A DNA stretch of 64,000 bases. Source: Archivesica marissinica. Lineage: Eukaryota; Mollusca; Bivalvia; Venerida; Vesicomyidae. Numbering within the stretch: the stretch's first letter is position 1; each line of letters begins with the position of its first letter. The stretch spans positions 16,487,043-16,551,042 of the forward strand of contig CM026391.1 in the NCBI GenBank assembly GCA_014843695.1. The letters run 5' to 3'. Position numbers and translations under genes: made by a program. Under the pieces are notes generated by a model. The model searched no databases. It was not told the DNA's origin and was given only the letters and a program-made list of their open reading frames with translations. Shown here piece by piece: positions 45,591 through 58,300 of this stretch.

Positions 45591-46012
45591 CGATTGATCA
45601 ATCTCTCCAGGGGCCAACGTTCATGTGGGGGCAATGGGAAGCGACGATAAAAACCCAAACTAACACGCGCTATTTGTATGTCACATTTTCATACATACAA
45701 TAACTAATGACACTGTAGCATATACAGGATAGTGACCGTGAACGAATTTCCAGTACTAAAAACATGTATTATTAGTACTTTCTTGGAAAATGAGAAAACG
45801 GGAGAGGATTGGATGAGTGAAGACTAATAGTAACTAATTAAAAAACTAATAAAGACACCATTGTGACCGACGGTGACCTTTCATCAGTTCCCAGAACTTC
45901 TCATTTTCCTAGAAATAAATACTGATGTTTGTGACCTGCTGACATAGAACTTGTAGAAAGGATTGTGCTCCATTGCTATTCCAATCCATAACATTCAACA
46001 CTTTTATTTAAC
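45591..46012. other. Intergenic, nothing recognised
   Basis: AT-rich; two nearly repeated words (TTTCTTGGAAAATGAGAA and its near-inverse TTCTCATTTTCCTAG) form a small dyad at 45780-45915. Confidence 0.5.
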
Positions 46013-46013
46013 G

Positions 46014-46445
46014 AGGTTGTCTGATTAGCGCAGTGGTTAGCGCGTTCGCTTCTCACCAATGCAACCCGTGTTCGATCCTCGGACCTGGAAATATGTGAGT
46101 TGGTACGATGGTCGCCAACTTGGACAGGTGGGCTAGTTTAGACACATTTATTTTAGCTCGATTGCGAAACAAGTTCTTACACAATTAATTGAATGCTCTC
46201 GATACCTCCATTCCTGATGGAACCCAGCGCCACGAGGGAGAGAGACAAGGCAATGTGGAATTTGAGTGCCTTGCCTAAGGGCACACTCGTAACGACTACA
46301 GATGGCGCGAACTCCGGGCCTTTCACACCTGAAGCGAATGTGCTATCACGACTTCTACAAACTCCTGCGGGTACTCCGGTTTCCTCCTATATTAATGATC
46401 ACATCTACGCCAACGTTAAGTTTATGCTTTTAACATGCGTAGAAA
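46014..46445 (+). mobile_element. S6 SINE interrupted by an S2 SINE
   Basis: Head with GATTAGCGCAGTGGTTAGCG and GTGTTCGATCCTCGG, body to about 46135; resumes near 46360 with GCGGGTACTCCGGTTTCC and CACATCTACGCCAACG. The gap is filled by a minus-strand S2. Confidence 0.78.
46136..46357 (-). mobile_element. S2 SINE nested in S6
   Basis: Tail TTTTAGCTCGATTGCGAAAC, GATACCTCCATTCCTGATGG, TTTGAGTGCCTTGCC and head GTGCTATCACGACTTC on + strand. The B box is poorly kept. Confidence 0.78.
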
Positions 46446-47024
46446 GGAGTGTGTTTCGTTATTATACCATAATTATTATGTAATGCTTTCCAATGAAATA
46501 TATTAATATTTGAGTGAAATAAAATTTGTTATTTTCAAGTGACGTCATATGTGACGTTTATTATGGCGTCATTTTTGTTCGTCGAAATACGGCGTCCTAG
46601 TGCCAATTAGCGCACGATTGCATCGTTTTCTGCCATAGAACCATTTTCAGCCTAAAATAAAAAAGAAATGTGTTTGTTTAAGTGAATGTTCGAATTATAT
46701 TTCACTCATAGACATAGAAAGCTATTATTATCACTCGTGGCTAGCGTCACTTTTGATAATAATGTCGGTGAATAATAATTCGAGCATTAACTGAAACAAA
46801 CAAATGTCCGCTTAGTATTCAACGCTGGTTCTCGGCAATAATTTCATAGCTTTTAGAGCTATGGTTTCTGGGATAATATTTGCCTGCATTTTAATTCTGA
46901 TTGATATCGCTTGTGATGATGTATTCTGGCGACATAATGGTTTCCGGTTCATTAGTAGTTTTGTTTTGTGGCGACGTACGCCACTTGCACTCACGCGACC
47001 ATGTGGCATTGCTATTATATACAG
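46446..47024. other. Intergenic, nothing recognised
   Basis: Contains CAAGTGACGTCATATGTGACG near 46535 (shown only in part as TGACGTCA), a CRE-like palindrome with no nearby gene. Otherwise no feature. Confidence 0.45.
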
Positions 47025-48985
47025 TTAAGCTAGCGGCCATTGTTATGGTATGCCGTTATTTAGGTTGTAAGCGGCTATTGTTTTGGTATGCCGTTATATA
47101 GGTTGTAAGCGGCCATTGTTATGGTATGCCGTTATTTAGGTTGTAAGCGGCCATTGTTTTGGTATGCCGCTATTTAGGTTGTAAGCGGCCATTGTTATGG
47201 TGTGCCGCTTTTTAGGTTGTAAGCGGCCATTGTTATGATATGCCGTTATTTAGGTTGTAAGCGGCCATTGTTTTGGTATGCTGCTATTTAGGTTGTAAGC
47301 GGCCATTGTTATGGTGTGCCGCTATTTAGGTTGTAAGCGGCCATTGTTATGGTGTGCCGCTATTTAGGTTGTAAGCGGCCATTGCTATGGTATGCCGTTA
47401 TCTAGGTTGTAGGCGGCCATTGTTATGGGATGCCGTTATTTAGGTTGTAGGCGGTCGTTGTTATGGTATGCCGTTATTTAGGTTGTAAGCGGCCATTGTT
47501 TTGGTATGCTGCTATTTAGGTTGTAAGCGGCCATTGTTATGGTGTGCCGCTATTTAGGTTGTAAGCGGCCATTGTTATGGTGTGCCGCTATTTAGGTTGT
47601 AAGCGGCCATTGCTATGGTATGCCGTTATCTAGGTTGTAGGCGGCCATTGTTATGGGATGCCGTTATTTAGGTTGTAGGCGGTCGTTGTTATGGTATGCC
47701 GTTATTTAGGTTGTAAGCGGCCATTGTTATGGTATGCCGTTATCTAGGTTGTAAGCGGCCATTGTTATGGGATGCCGTTATTTAGGTTGTAAGCGGCCAT
47801 TGTTATGGGATGCCGTTATTTAGGATGTAAGCGGCCATTGTTATGGGATGCCGTTATTTAGGTTGTATGCGGCCATTGTTATGGTATGCCGTTATTTAGG
47901 TTGTAAGCGGCCATTGTTATGGTATGCCGTTATCTAGGTTGTAAGCGGCCATTGTTATGGTATGCCGTTATCTAGGTTGTAAGCGGTCATTGTTTTGGTA
48001 TGCCGTTATCTAGGTTGTAGGCGGTCGTTGTTTTGGTATGCCGTTATTTAGGTTGTAAGCGGCCATTGTTTTGGTATGCCGTTATTTAGGTTGTAAGCGG
48101 CCATTGTTATGGTATGCCGTTATCTAGGTTGTAAGCGGCCATTGTTATGGTATGCCGTTATTTAGGTTGTAAGCGGCCATTGTTTTGGTATGCCGTTATT
48201 TAGGTTGTAAGCGGCCATTGTTATGGTATGCCGTTATCTATGTTGTAAGCGGCCATTGTTATGGTGTGCCGTTATTTAGGTTGTAAGCGGCCATTGTTAG
48301 GGTATGCCGTTATTTAGGTTGTAGGCGGTCGTTGTTAGGGTATGCCGTTATCTAGGTTGTAAGCGGCCATTGTTATGGGATGCCGTTATTTAGGTTGTAA
48401 GCGGCCATTGTTATGGGATGCCGTTATTTAGGTTGTAAGCGGCCATTGTTATGGGATGCCGTTATTTAGGTTGTATGCGGCCATTGTTATGGTATGCCGT
48501 TATTTAGGTTGTAAGCGGCCATTGTTATGGTATGCCGTTATCTAGGTTGTAAGCGGCCATTGTTATGGTATGCCGTTATCTAGGTTGTAAGCGGTCATTG
48601 TTTTGGTATGCCGTTATCTAGGTTGTAGGCGGTCGTTGTTTTGGTATGCCGTTATTTAGGTTGTAAGCGGCCATTGTTTTGGTATGCCGTTATTTAGGTT
48701 GTAAGCGGCCATTGTTATGGTATGCCGTTATCTAGGTTGTAAGCGGTCATTGTTATGGTATGCCGTTATTTAGGTTGTAAGCGGCCATTGTTTTGGTATG
48801 CCGTTATTTAGGTTGTAAGCGGCCATTGTTATGGTATGCCGTTATCTATGTTGTAAGCGGCCATTGTTATGGTGTGCCGTTATTTAGGTTGTAAGCGGCC
48901 ATTGTTAGGGTATGCCGTTATTTAGGTTGTAGGCGGTCGTTGTTAGGGTATGCCGTTATCTAGGTTGTAAGCGGCCATTGTTATG
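47025..48985. repeat. 38-bp array with higher-order repeats, about 51 units
   Basis: Unit GTAAGCGGCCATTGTTATGG, TATGCCGTTATTTAGGTT. Variants repeat in register: a 228-bp (6-unit) block near 47273 recurs at 47501, and a 608-bp (16-unit) block near 47752 recurs at 48360. Confidence 0.95.
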
Positions 48986-49520
48986 GCCATTGTTATGGTA
49001 TATATGGTTTACCATGGTTATAGTATTCATGGTATTCATGGTATTCATACCGTTAATTAAGTATGAAAGCGGCCAATGTTATTGTATATCGTTATCTAGG
49101 TATGCAAGTGTCCATTGCTATGTTGTGCCATTATTTCGGTGTGTAAGCGGCCAATGTTGTAATATGCCGTTATTTCGGTTGGCAAGCGGCCATTGTTGTA
49201 ATATGCCGTTATTTCGGTTGGCAAGCGGCCAATGTTGTAATATGCCGTTATTTCGGTTGGCAAGCGGCCATTGTTATGGTATGCCGTTATTTCGGTTTGC
49301 AAACAGCCCTTGTTATGGATAATCGTATTTCAGGCGTGGTGCAAGCTACCATGGTTTCGGTTGCCTTTGCTTAGGATTGAAAGCGGACATGGTGATGGGT
49401 TGTTGTTTGTCAGGTTTGCATGCGGCCATACATTTATTGGTTGCTGTTGGTTACGTTAGAATGGACCAATGTTTATTAGTACACGGTTATTCATGTTTGC
49501 AAGCGGCCCTGGCTATGGTA
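48986..49520. repeat. Decayed right edge of the 38-bp array
   Basis: Related units with GGCAAGCGGCCATTGTTG and TGCCGTTATTTCGGTT persist to about 49310, then only scattered GCGGCC/GCGGAC words to about 49510. A burst of GGTATTCAT repeats sits at 49025-49050. Confidence 0.8.
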
Positions 49521-50284
49521 TCGTATCATGGTTTTGATATTGTCTCTTGGGCGCTTAGTAGAGCTTGGTTCTCCCAATGTTGATAAGTTCAATGCCATGC
49601 AACCAATCCCAACCGACACGCTTGCGTGTATCTTGTTATAATTAAAGTACACCAAATCTGAATAAACTCGTCTATAGGAACATCTGCCTGCCGCAAAAGG
49701 ACTATTTCAGCAAATTATGTGTCGTCTGCTATTCAATATCTACGAGAACTGCCGCCCGAGTTTCTAGGAAAACACTTAATCATTGCCTATCCTATGCCTG
49801 CAGCTTCTTCAATGGCATTGCCTCCATTCCCAGCTTAATAGTGTAATTGGTTTACCAGGTCTCTGTTGCCATTGTAATTAATAATCGATGATATGTACCT
49901 GGAAATGACGGGAGAAGGCCTTTGAAGCGATAATTGTCTCATAGTGGGAAGTTTCTCATGATGTGGGATGGTCGCTTAAAGCTTGCACATCACGAAGGTT
50001 GTGTTGCATGGGTGGCTCTGTGGTCGAGCGACTTGAGGCTAATTCATTCCACAATTATGGTACCTAGCGGTGTGTGTGGCCGTCGTGAGAATATTATCGG
50101 AGGGTGTGTAGTGCAACACACGTGACCGATGGAAGTATGGTAAAGTCCCTCGAATGTTGTGCCTCGTTAAATAGGTCATACCTATGTTCTATATACAATG
50201 TATTTATATATAAATGATGAAACGATAGCATTAAATGGCGGTCAATGACTTGAGGAACGTTCTATGTATAAATAATGGAACCAC
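49521..50284. other. Intergenic, nothing recognised
   Basis: No gene or repeat recognised. Confidence 0.5.
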
Positions 50285-50420
50285 TGCTTTATACAGCAGG
50301 CAATACATGCTTTATACAGCAGGCAATACATGCTTTATACAGCAGGCAATACATGCTTTATACAGCAGGCAATACATGCTTTATATTGCAGGCAATACAT
50401 GCTTTATACAGCAGGCAATG
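50285..50420. repeat. 23-bp minisatellite, 6 units
   Basis: TGCTTTATACAGCAGGCAAT plus ACA, in an almost perfect run; one unit reads TATATTGCAGG. Confidence 0.95.
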
Positions 50421-50807
50421 GTCCCCGGTTAATGTTAAACATTATGTATTTTGCAAACGATAATAATTGGCGCTAGCACAGTTGTCTGTCAATACGCAGT
50501 CTAGCATGTGTTAGCGATCACATCTGTCCAGCAGCCAACATATGTTAAGCCGTCAGTTTGCAGACCCCCTTACTCACTAGCTGAACCCGGAAGCCACCTT
50601 AGAGCAGTATTTTAGGCACGGACTTGAACACGGATAGAACCAAAAACCACCCGCAAGCCAGCTAGTTAGCTTCCCCGTATGAAATAATTCAACCACCCCA
50701 GTGGGCGTCGATCATGTAGCTGCGAGGGGCAAGTGCGTTTATGTCAGCGACAATAACGGTCACGGAGGCCCAACATTAGGGCGTAAATAAGAAAATCAGT
50801 AGATATG
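50421..50807. other. Intergenic, nothing recognised
   Basis: No gene or repeat recognised. Confidence 0.5.
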
Positions 50808-51055
50808 CAACCGTTCGTGGTGCAATGGTGTTCGTCTTGCAAGCGAAAGGTTGTGAGTTCGAACCTCACAAGAACCACTGTTGTTGTGTTCTTAGGCAAG
50901 ACACTTAAATTCACATTGCCTCTTCTCCCTAACTCATGACGATGGATTCCTCTCTCGTAGGGACATCCGGGGGTCATCCACAACTAGCTGTATGACAGTA
51001 GCTGTTAGTGAAACATTAACCCTCAAAAACAAACAAAACAAACAAACTAAAATAT
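50808..51055 (+). mobile_element. SINE S7, tRNA-Ala-like head
   Basis: The head has anticodon stem TTCGT/GCGAA around CTTGCAA (anticodon TGC, alanine) and a perfect T arm GTGAG-TTCGAAC-CTCAC, but mismatched acceptor pairs, so it is a SINE head, not a tRNA gene. The centre (TTAGGCAAGACACTTAAAT, GACGATGGATTCC) matches S2. The tail is (CAAA)n-like. Confidence 0.8.
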
Positions 51056-51115
51056 CTAACATCTTGGGTGTGAAAAAGCTATTCACTAAATGCATTCATA
51101 TATGTATATTTATTA

Positions 51116-51372
51116 AAGTTTAAACTTTAGTTATTTTACAACGATTGCGAAGCAAGTTTTAACAACTTATATTAATCACTCTCGTTGGCGCGGATGAAAG
51201 CGTAAATGCGGTCATTCGTGTGGGAGGAAACCTGAGTACCCGAAGAAAAACCACCTGTCCGATTTGGCGACCACCGTACCAACTCACATACTTCTCGGTC
51301 CGAGGATCGAACTCGGGTTGCATTAGTGAGAAGCGAGCGCGCTAACCACTGCGCTAATCGGACAGCCTTATA
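51116..51372 (-). mobile_element. SINE S6, full length
   Basis: Target duplication TATATTTATTA at 51105-51115 and 51373-51383. On + strand: tail TTATTTTACAACGATTGCG, body GTCATTCGTGTGGGAGG, B box GGATCGAACTCGGGTTGC and A box CTAACCACTGCGCTAATC. Confidence 0.9.
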
Positions 51373-51734
51373 TATATTTATTAGTTTGTAAATGGAGATA
51401 CACTGGACGACTATATTTGCATATGAATTATCGTTTGTTTGTACAAACTAAAGCAGAAAAAACGCAGACAGCAGAGTACGTGCATATCTACCACGTTATA
51501 TCGCGAGTTTCTCAATGTGCTAGATTTTGCCGTTTGCTGAACGGACGTGAAAGTTGTGTGTGTGCGAATTACGATTTCTCGTCTGCTGCATTGCAACACA
51601 ATTGAGAATGAGGACGACATCTGAATACAAATACAAGATTAGAATAAGATTGAAGGGAATGTTGTACACACTACAAATTTAATGAATATAGATGTAATGC
51701 TATATAAATGGACTTTCGGTTCAAATGCAGACAT
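51373..51734. other. Intergenic, nothing recognised
   Basis: Two overlapping 62-69 codon frames on opposite strands; no domain. Confidence 0.5.
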
Positions 51735-51968
51735 AGTTTATACAAATTTATTTTAGCTCGATTGCGAAACAAGTTCTTACAACTTATATTAATCACTCTC
51801 GAGACCTCATTCCTGATGGAATCCATCGCCACGAGGGAGAGAGAAGAGGCAACGTGGAATTTAAATGCCTTGCCTAAGGGCACAATCGTAACGGCTCCAT
51901 CGGAGGCTCGAACTCCGGACCGTTCGCACCTGAGGCGAACGCACACCCACTGCGCTATCACGACTTCC
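51735..51968 (-). mobile_element. SINE S2
   Basis: Complete minus copy: tail TTTTAGCTCGATTGCGAAAC, GACCTCATTCCTGATGG, TTTAAATGCCTTGCC, GCTCGAACTCCGG B box and CACTGCGCTATCACGAC head. Confidence 0.88.
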
Positions 51969-52169
51969 ACGAATGCAGACATAAATATGACTATTATAAT
52001 TATGGAAAATTATATATAGTCCCGAGTACAGTTGGTACCGTGACTAAATAGGCGGTCATATTAATGTATTGGGGACTATTTTCATATGGCGTGGTGTTGT
52101 GTGTAATGAGACGAAACGAAACAAGATGACCAGCCTGTAAACTTATCTATGAGACAGTTATGCTCATCC

Positions 52170-52303
52170 AAATAATGATGATGGTGGTGATTGTGATGAT
52201 TGTGGTGGTGATGATGATGATGGTGATGATGACGACGATGATGATGATGATGTTGCTGATGGTTATGATGATGCTGCTGATGATGATGATAATGGTGATG
52301 ATG
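52170..52303. repeat. GATGAT/GTG microsatellite
   Basis: Runs of GAT and GTG triplets leading directly into the 40-bp array. Confidence 0.92.
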
Positions 52304-55300
52304 ATATACGTGTCATGCTGTACAACGTACTGCCTGGTGTGTGATATATGTGTCATGCTGTATAACGTACTGTCTGGTGGGTGATATATGTGTCGTACTG
52401 TATAACCTACTGTCTGGTGGGTGATATATGTGTCATGCTGTATAACCTACTGTCGGGTGGGTGATATATGTGTCATGCTGTATAACGTACTGTCTGGTGG
52501 GTGCTATATGTGTCATGCTGTATAACTTACTGTCTGGTGGGTGATATATATGTCATGCTGTATAACTTACTGTCTGGTGGGTGATATATGTGTCATGCTG
52601 TATAACTTACTGTCTGGTGGGTGATATATGTGTCATGCTGTATAACTTACTGTCTGGTGGGTGATATATGTGGCATGCTGTATAACGTACTGTCTGATGG
52701 GTGATATTTGTGTCATGCTGTATAACTTACTGTCTGGTGGGTGATATATGTGTCATGCTGTATAACTTACTGTCTGGTGGGTGATATATATGTCGTGCTG
52801 TATAACTTACTGTCTGGTGGGTGATATATGTGGCATGCTGTATAACTTACTGTCTGATGGGTGATATTTGTGTCATGCTGTATAGCTTACTGTCTGGTGG
52901 GTGATATATATGTCATGCTGTATAACTTACTGTCTGGTGGGTGATATATGTGTCATGCTGTATAACCTACTGCCTGGTGTGTGATATATGTGTCATGCTG
53001 TATAACGTACTGTCTTGTGGGTGATATATGTGTCGTACTGTATAACCTACTGTCTGGTGGGTGATATATGTGTCATGCTGTATAACCTACTGTCGGGTGG
53101 GTGATATATGTGTCATGCTGTATAACGTACTGTCTGGTGGGTGCTATATGTGTCATGCTGTATAACTTACTGTCTGGTGGGTGATATATATGTCATGCTG
53201 TATAACTTACTGTCTGGTGGGTGATATATGTGTCATGCTGTATAACTTACTGTCTGGTGGGTGATATATGTGTCATGCTGTATAACTTACTGTCTGGTGG
53301 GTGATATATGTGGCATGCTGTATAACTTACTGTCTGATGGGTGATATTTGTGTCATGCTGTATAACTTACTGTCTGGTGGGTGATATATGTGTCATGCTG
53401 TATAACTTACTGTCTGGTGGGTGATATATATGTCGTGCTGTATAACTTACTGTCTGGTGGGTGATATATGTGGCATGCTGTATAACTTACTGTCTGATGG
53501 GTGATATTTGTGTCATGCTGTATAGCTTACTGTCTGGTGGGTGATATATATGTCATGCTGTATAACTTACTGTCTGGTGGGTGATATATGTGTCATGCTG
53601 TATAACCTACTGTCTGGTGGGTGATATATGTGTCATGCTGTATAACTTACTGTCTGGTGGGTGATATATGTGTCATGCTGTATAACCTACTGTCTGGTGG
53701 GTGATATATGTGTCATGCTGTATAACCTACTGTCTGGTGGGTGATATATGTGTCATGCTGTATAACTACTGTCTGGTGGGTGATATATGTGTCATGCTGT
53801 ATAACTACTGTCTGGTGGGTGATATATGTGTCATGCTGTATAACCTACTGTCTGGTGGGTGATATATGTGTCATGCTGTATAACTTACTGTCTGGTGGGT
53901 GATATATGTGTCATGCTGTATAACTTACTGTCTGGTGGGTGATATATGTGTCATGCTGTATAACTTACTGTCTGGTGGGTGATATATGTGTCATGCTGTA
54001 TAACCTACTGTCTGGTGGGTGATATATGTGTCATGCTGTATAACTTACTGTCTGGTGGGTGATATATGTGTCATGCTGTATAACGTACTGTCTGGTGGGT
54101 GCTATATGTGTCATGCTGTATAACTTACTGTCTGGTGGGTGATATATATGTCATGCTGTATAACTTACTGTCTGGTGGGTGATATATGTGTCATGCTGTA
54201 TAACTTACTGTCTGGTGGGTGATATATGTGTCATGCTGTATAACTTACTGTCTGGTGGGTGATATATGTGTCATGCTGTATAACTTACTGTCTGGTGGGT
54301 GATATATATGTCATGCTGTATAACTTACTGTCTGGTGGGTGATATATGTGTCATGCTGTATAACTTACTGTCTGGTGGGTGATATATATGTCATGCTGTA
54401 TAACTTACTGTCTGGTGGGTGATATATGTGTCATGCTGTATAACTTACTGTCTGGTGGGTGATATATGTGTCATGCTGTATAACTTACTGTCTGGTGGGT
54501 GATATATGTGTCATGCTGTATAACTTACTGTCTGGTGGGTGATATATGTGTCATGCTGTATAACCTACTGTCTGGTGGGTGATATATGTGTCATGCTGTA
54601 TAACTTACTGTCTGGTGGGTGATATATGTGTCATGCTGTATAACCTACTGTCTGGTGGGTGATATATGTGTCATGCTGTATAACCTACTGTCTGGTGGGT
54701 GATATATGTGTCATGCTGTATAACCTACTGTCGGGTGGCTGATATATGTGTCATGCTGTATAACCTACTGTCGGGTGGTGATATATGTGTCATGCTGTAT
54801 AACCTACTGTCGGGTGGGTGATATATGTGTCATGCTGTATAACCTACTGTCGGGTGGCTGATATATGTGTCATGCTGTATAACCTACTGTCGGGTGGCTG
54901 ATATATGTGTCATGCTGTATAACCTACTGTCGGGTGGGTGATATATGTGTCATGCTGTATAACCTACTGTCTGGTGGGTGATATATGTGTCATGCTGTAT
55001 AACTTACTGTCTGGTGGGTGATATATGTGTCATGCTGTATAACGTACTGTCTGGTGGGTGCTATATGTGTCATGCTGTATAACTTACTGTCTGGTGGGTG
55101 ATATATATGTCATGCTGTATAACTTACTGTCTGGTGGGTGATATATGTGTCATGCTGTATAACTTACTGTCTGGTGGGTGATATATGTGTCATGCTGTAT
55201 AACTTACTGTCTGGTGGGTGATATATGTGTCATGCTGTATAACTTACTGTCTGGTGGGTGATATATATGTCATGCTGTATAACTTACTGTCTGGTGGGTG

Positions 55301-58300
55301 CTATACGTGTCATGCTGTATAACTTACTGTCTGGTGGGTGATATATATGTCATGCTGTATAACGTACGGTCTGGTGGGCTATAGTGTCATGCTGTATAAC
55401 TTACTGTCTGGTGGGTGATATATGTGGCATGCTGTATAACTTACTGTCTAATATTGTGTCATGCTGTATAACTTACTGTCTGGTGGGTGATATATGTGTC
55501 ATGCTGTATAACTTACTGTCTGGTGGGTGATATATGTGTCGTGCTGTATAACTTACTGTCTGGTTGGTGATATATATGTCATGCTGTATAACTTACTGTC
55601 TGATGGGTGATATTTGTGTCATGCTGTATAACTTACTGTCTGGTGGGTGATATATATGTCATGCTGTATAACATACTGTCTGGTGGGTGATATATGTGTC
55701 ATGCTGTATAACATACTGTCTGGTGGATGATATATGTGTTATGCTGTATAGCTTACTGTCTGGTGGGTGCTATACGTGTCATGCTGTATAACATACTCTC
55801 TGGTGGGTGATATATGTGTCATGCTGTATAACTTACTGTCTGGTGGGTGCTATACGTGTCATGCTGTATAACATACTGTCTGGTGGGTGATATATGTGTC
55901 ATGCTGTATAACTTACTGTCTGGTGGGTGATATATGTGTCATGCTGTATAACTTACTGTCTGGTGGGTGATATATGTGTCATGCTGTATAACTTACTGTC
56001 TGGTGGGTGATATATGTGTCATGCTGTATAACTTACTGTCTGGTGGGTGATATATGTGTCATGCTGTATAACTTACTGTCTGGTGGGTGATATATGTGTC
56101 ATGCTGTATAACTTACTGTCGGGTGGGTGATATATGTGTCGTACTGTATAACTTACTGTCTGGTGGATGATATATGTGTCGTGCTGTATAACTTACTGTC
56201 TGGTTGGTGATATATGTGTCGTACTGTATAACTTACTGTCTGGTGGATGATATATGTGTCGTACTGTATAACTTACTGTATGGTGGGTGATATATGTGTC
56301 GTACTGTATAACTTACTGACTGGTGGATGATATACGTGTCATGCTGTATAACTTACTGTCTGGTGGGTGATATATGTGTCATGCTGTATAGCTTACTGTC
56401 TGGTGGGTGATATATGTGTCATGCTGTATAACTTACTGTCGGGTGGATGATATATGTGTCATGCTGTATAACTTACTGTCTGGTGGGTGATATATGTGTC
56501 ATGCTGTATAACTTACTGTCTGGTGGGTGATATATGTATCATGCTGTATAACTTACTGTCTGGTGGGTGATATATGTGTCATGCTGTATAACTTACTGTC
56601 GGGTGGATGATATATGTGTCATGCTGTATAACTTATTGTCGGGTGGATGATATATGTGTCATGCTGTATAACTTACTGTCTGGAGGGTGCTATATGTGTC
56701 GTACTGTATAACTTACTGTCGGGTGGGTGATATATGTGTCATGCTGTATAACTTACTGTCTGGTGGGTGCTATATGTGTCATGCTGTATAACTTACTGTC
56801 TGGTGGGTGATATATGTGTCATGCTGTATAACTTACTGTCTGGTGGGTGATATAGTAGTCGTGCTGTATAACTTACTGTCTGGTTGGTGATATATGTGGC
56901 ATGCTGTATAACTTACTGTCTGATGGGTGATATTTGTGTCATGCTGTATAACTTACTGTCTGGTGGGTGATATATTTGTCGTGCTGTATAGCTTACTGTC
57001 TGGTGGGTGATATATGTGTCATGCTGTATAACATACTGTCTGGTGGGTGATATACGTGTCATGCTGTATAACTTACTGTCTGGTGGGTGATATATGTGGC
57101 ATGCTGTATAACTTACTCTCTGGTGGGTGCTATACGTGTCATGCTGTATAACTTACTGTCTGGTGAGTGCTATACGTGTCATGCTGTATAACTTACTGTC
57201 TGGTTGGTGATATATGTGGCATGCTGTATAACTTACTCTCTGGTGGGTGCTATATGTGTCATGCTGTATAACTTACTGTCTGGTGGGTGATATATGTGTC
57301 ATGCTGTATAACTTACTGTCTGGTGGGTGCTATACGTGTCATGCTGTATAACGTACTGTCTGGTGGGTGATATATGTGTCATGCTGTATAACTTACTGTC
57401 GGGTGGATGATATATATGTCATACTGTATAACATACTGTCTGGTGGGTGATATATGTGTCATGCTGTATACTTACTGTCTGGTGGGTGATATATGTGTCA
57501 TGCTGTATAACCTACTGTCGGTGGATGATATATGTGTCATGCTGTATAACTTACTGTCTGGTGGGTGATATATGTGTCATGCTGTATAACTTACTCTCTG
57601 GTGGGTGCTATACGTGTCATGCTGTATAACGTACTGTCTGGTGGGTGATATATGTGTCATGCTGTATAACTTACTCTCGGGTGGATGATATATGTGTCAT
57701 GCTGTATAACTTACTGTCTGGTGGGTGATATATGTGTCATGCTGTATAACCTACTGTCGGGTGGATGATATATGTGTCATGCTGTATAACTTACTGTCTG
57801 GTGGGTGATATATGTGTCATGCTGTATAACTTACTCTCTGGTGGGTGCTATACGTGTCATGCTGTATAACGTACTGTCTGGTGGGTGATATATGTGTCAT
57901 GCTGTATAACTTACTGTCGGGTGGATGATATATATGTCATACTGTATAACATACTGTCTGGTGGGTGATATATGTGTCATGCTGTATAACCTACTGTCGG
58001 GTGGATGATATATGTGTCATGCTGTATAACTTACTGTCTGGTGGGTGATATATGTGTCATGCTGTATAACTTACTGTCTGGTGGGTGATATATGTGTCAT
58101 GCTGTATAACTTACTCTCTGGTGGGTGCTATACGTGTCATGCTGTATAACTTACTCTCTGGTGGGTGATATATGTGTCATGCTGTATAACTTACTGTCGG
58201 GTGGATGATATATATGTCATACTGTATAACATACTGTCGGGTGGATGATATTTGTGTCATGCTGTATAACCTACTGTCGGGTGGATGATATATATGTCAT

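Noticed and set aside
45329..45703. 124-codon + ORF
   Set aside because: Covers a minus-strand S5 SINE fragment and has no recognisable domain.
46536..46560. CRE-like TGACGTCA palindrome as a promoter
   Set aside because: No gene nearby, and an 8-bp word is expected by chance in this length.
50808..50880. tRNA-Ala gene
   Set aside because: T arm and anticodon stem fit, but acceptor pairs are mismatched and the sequence continues into a SINE body shared with S2.
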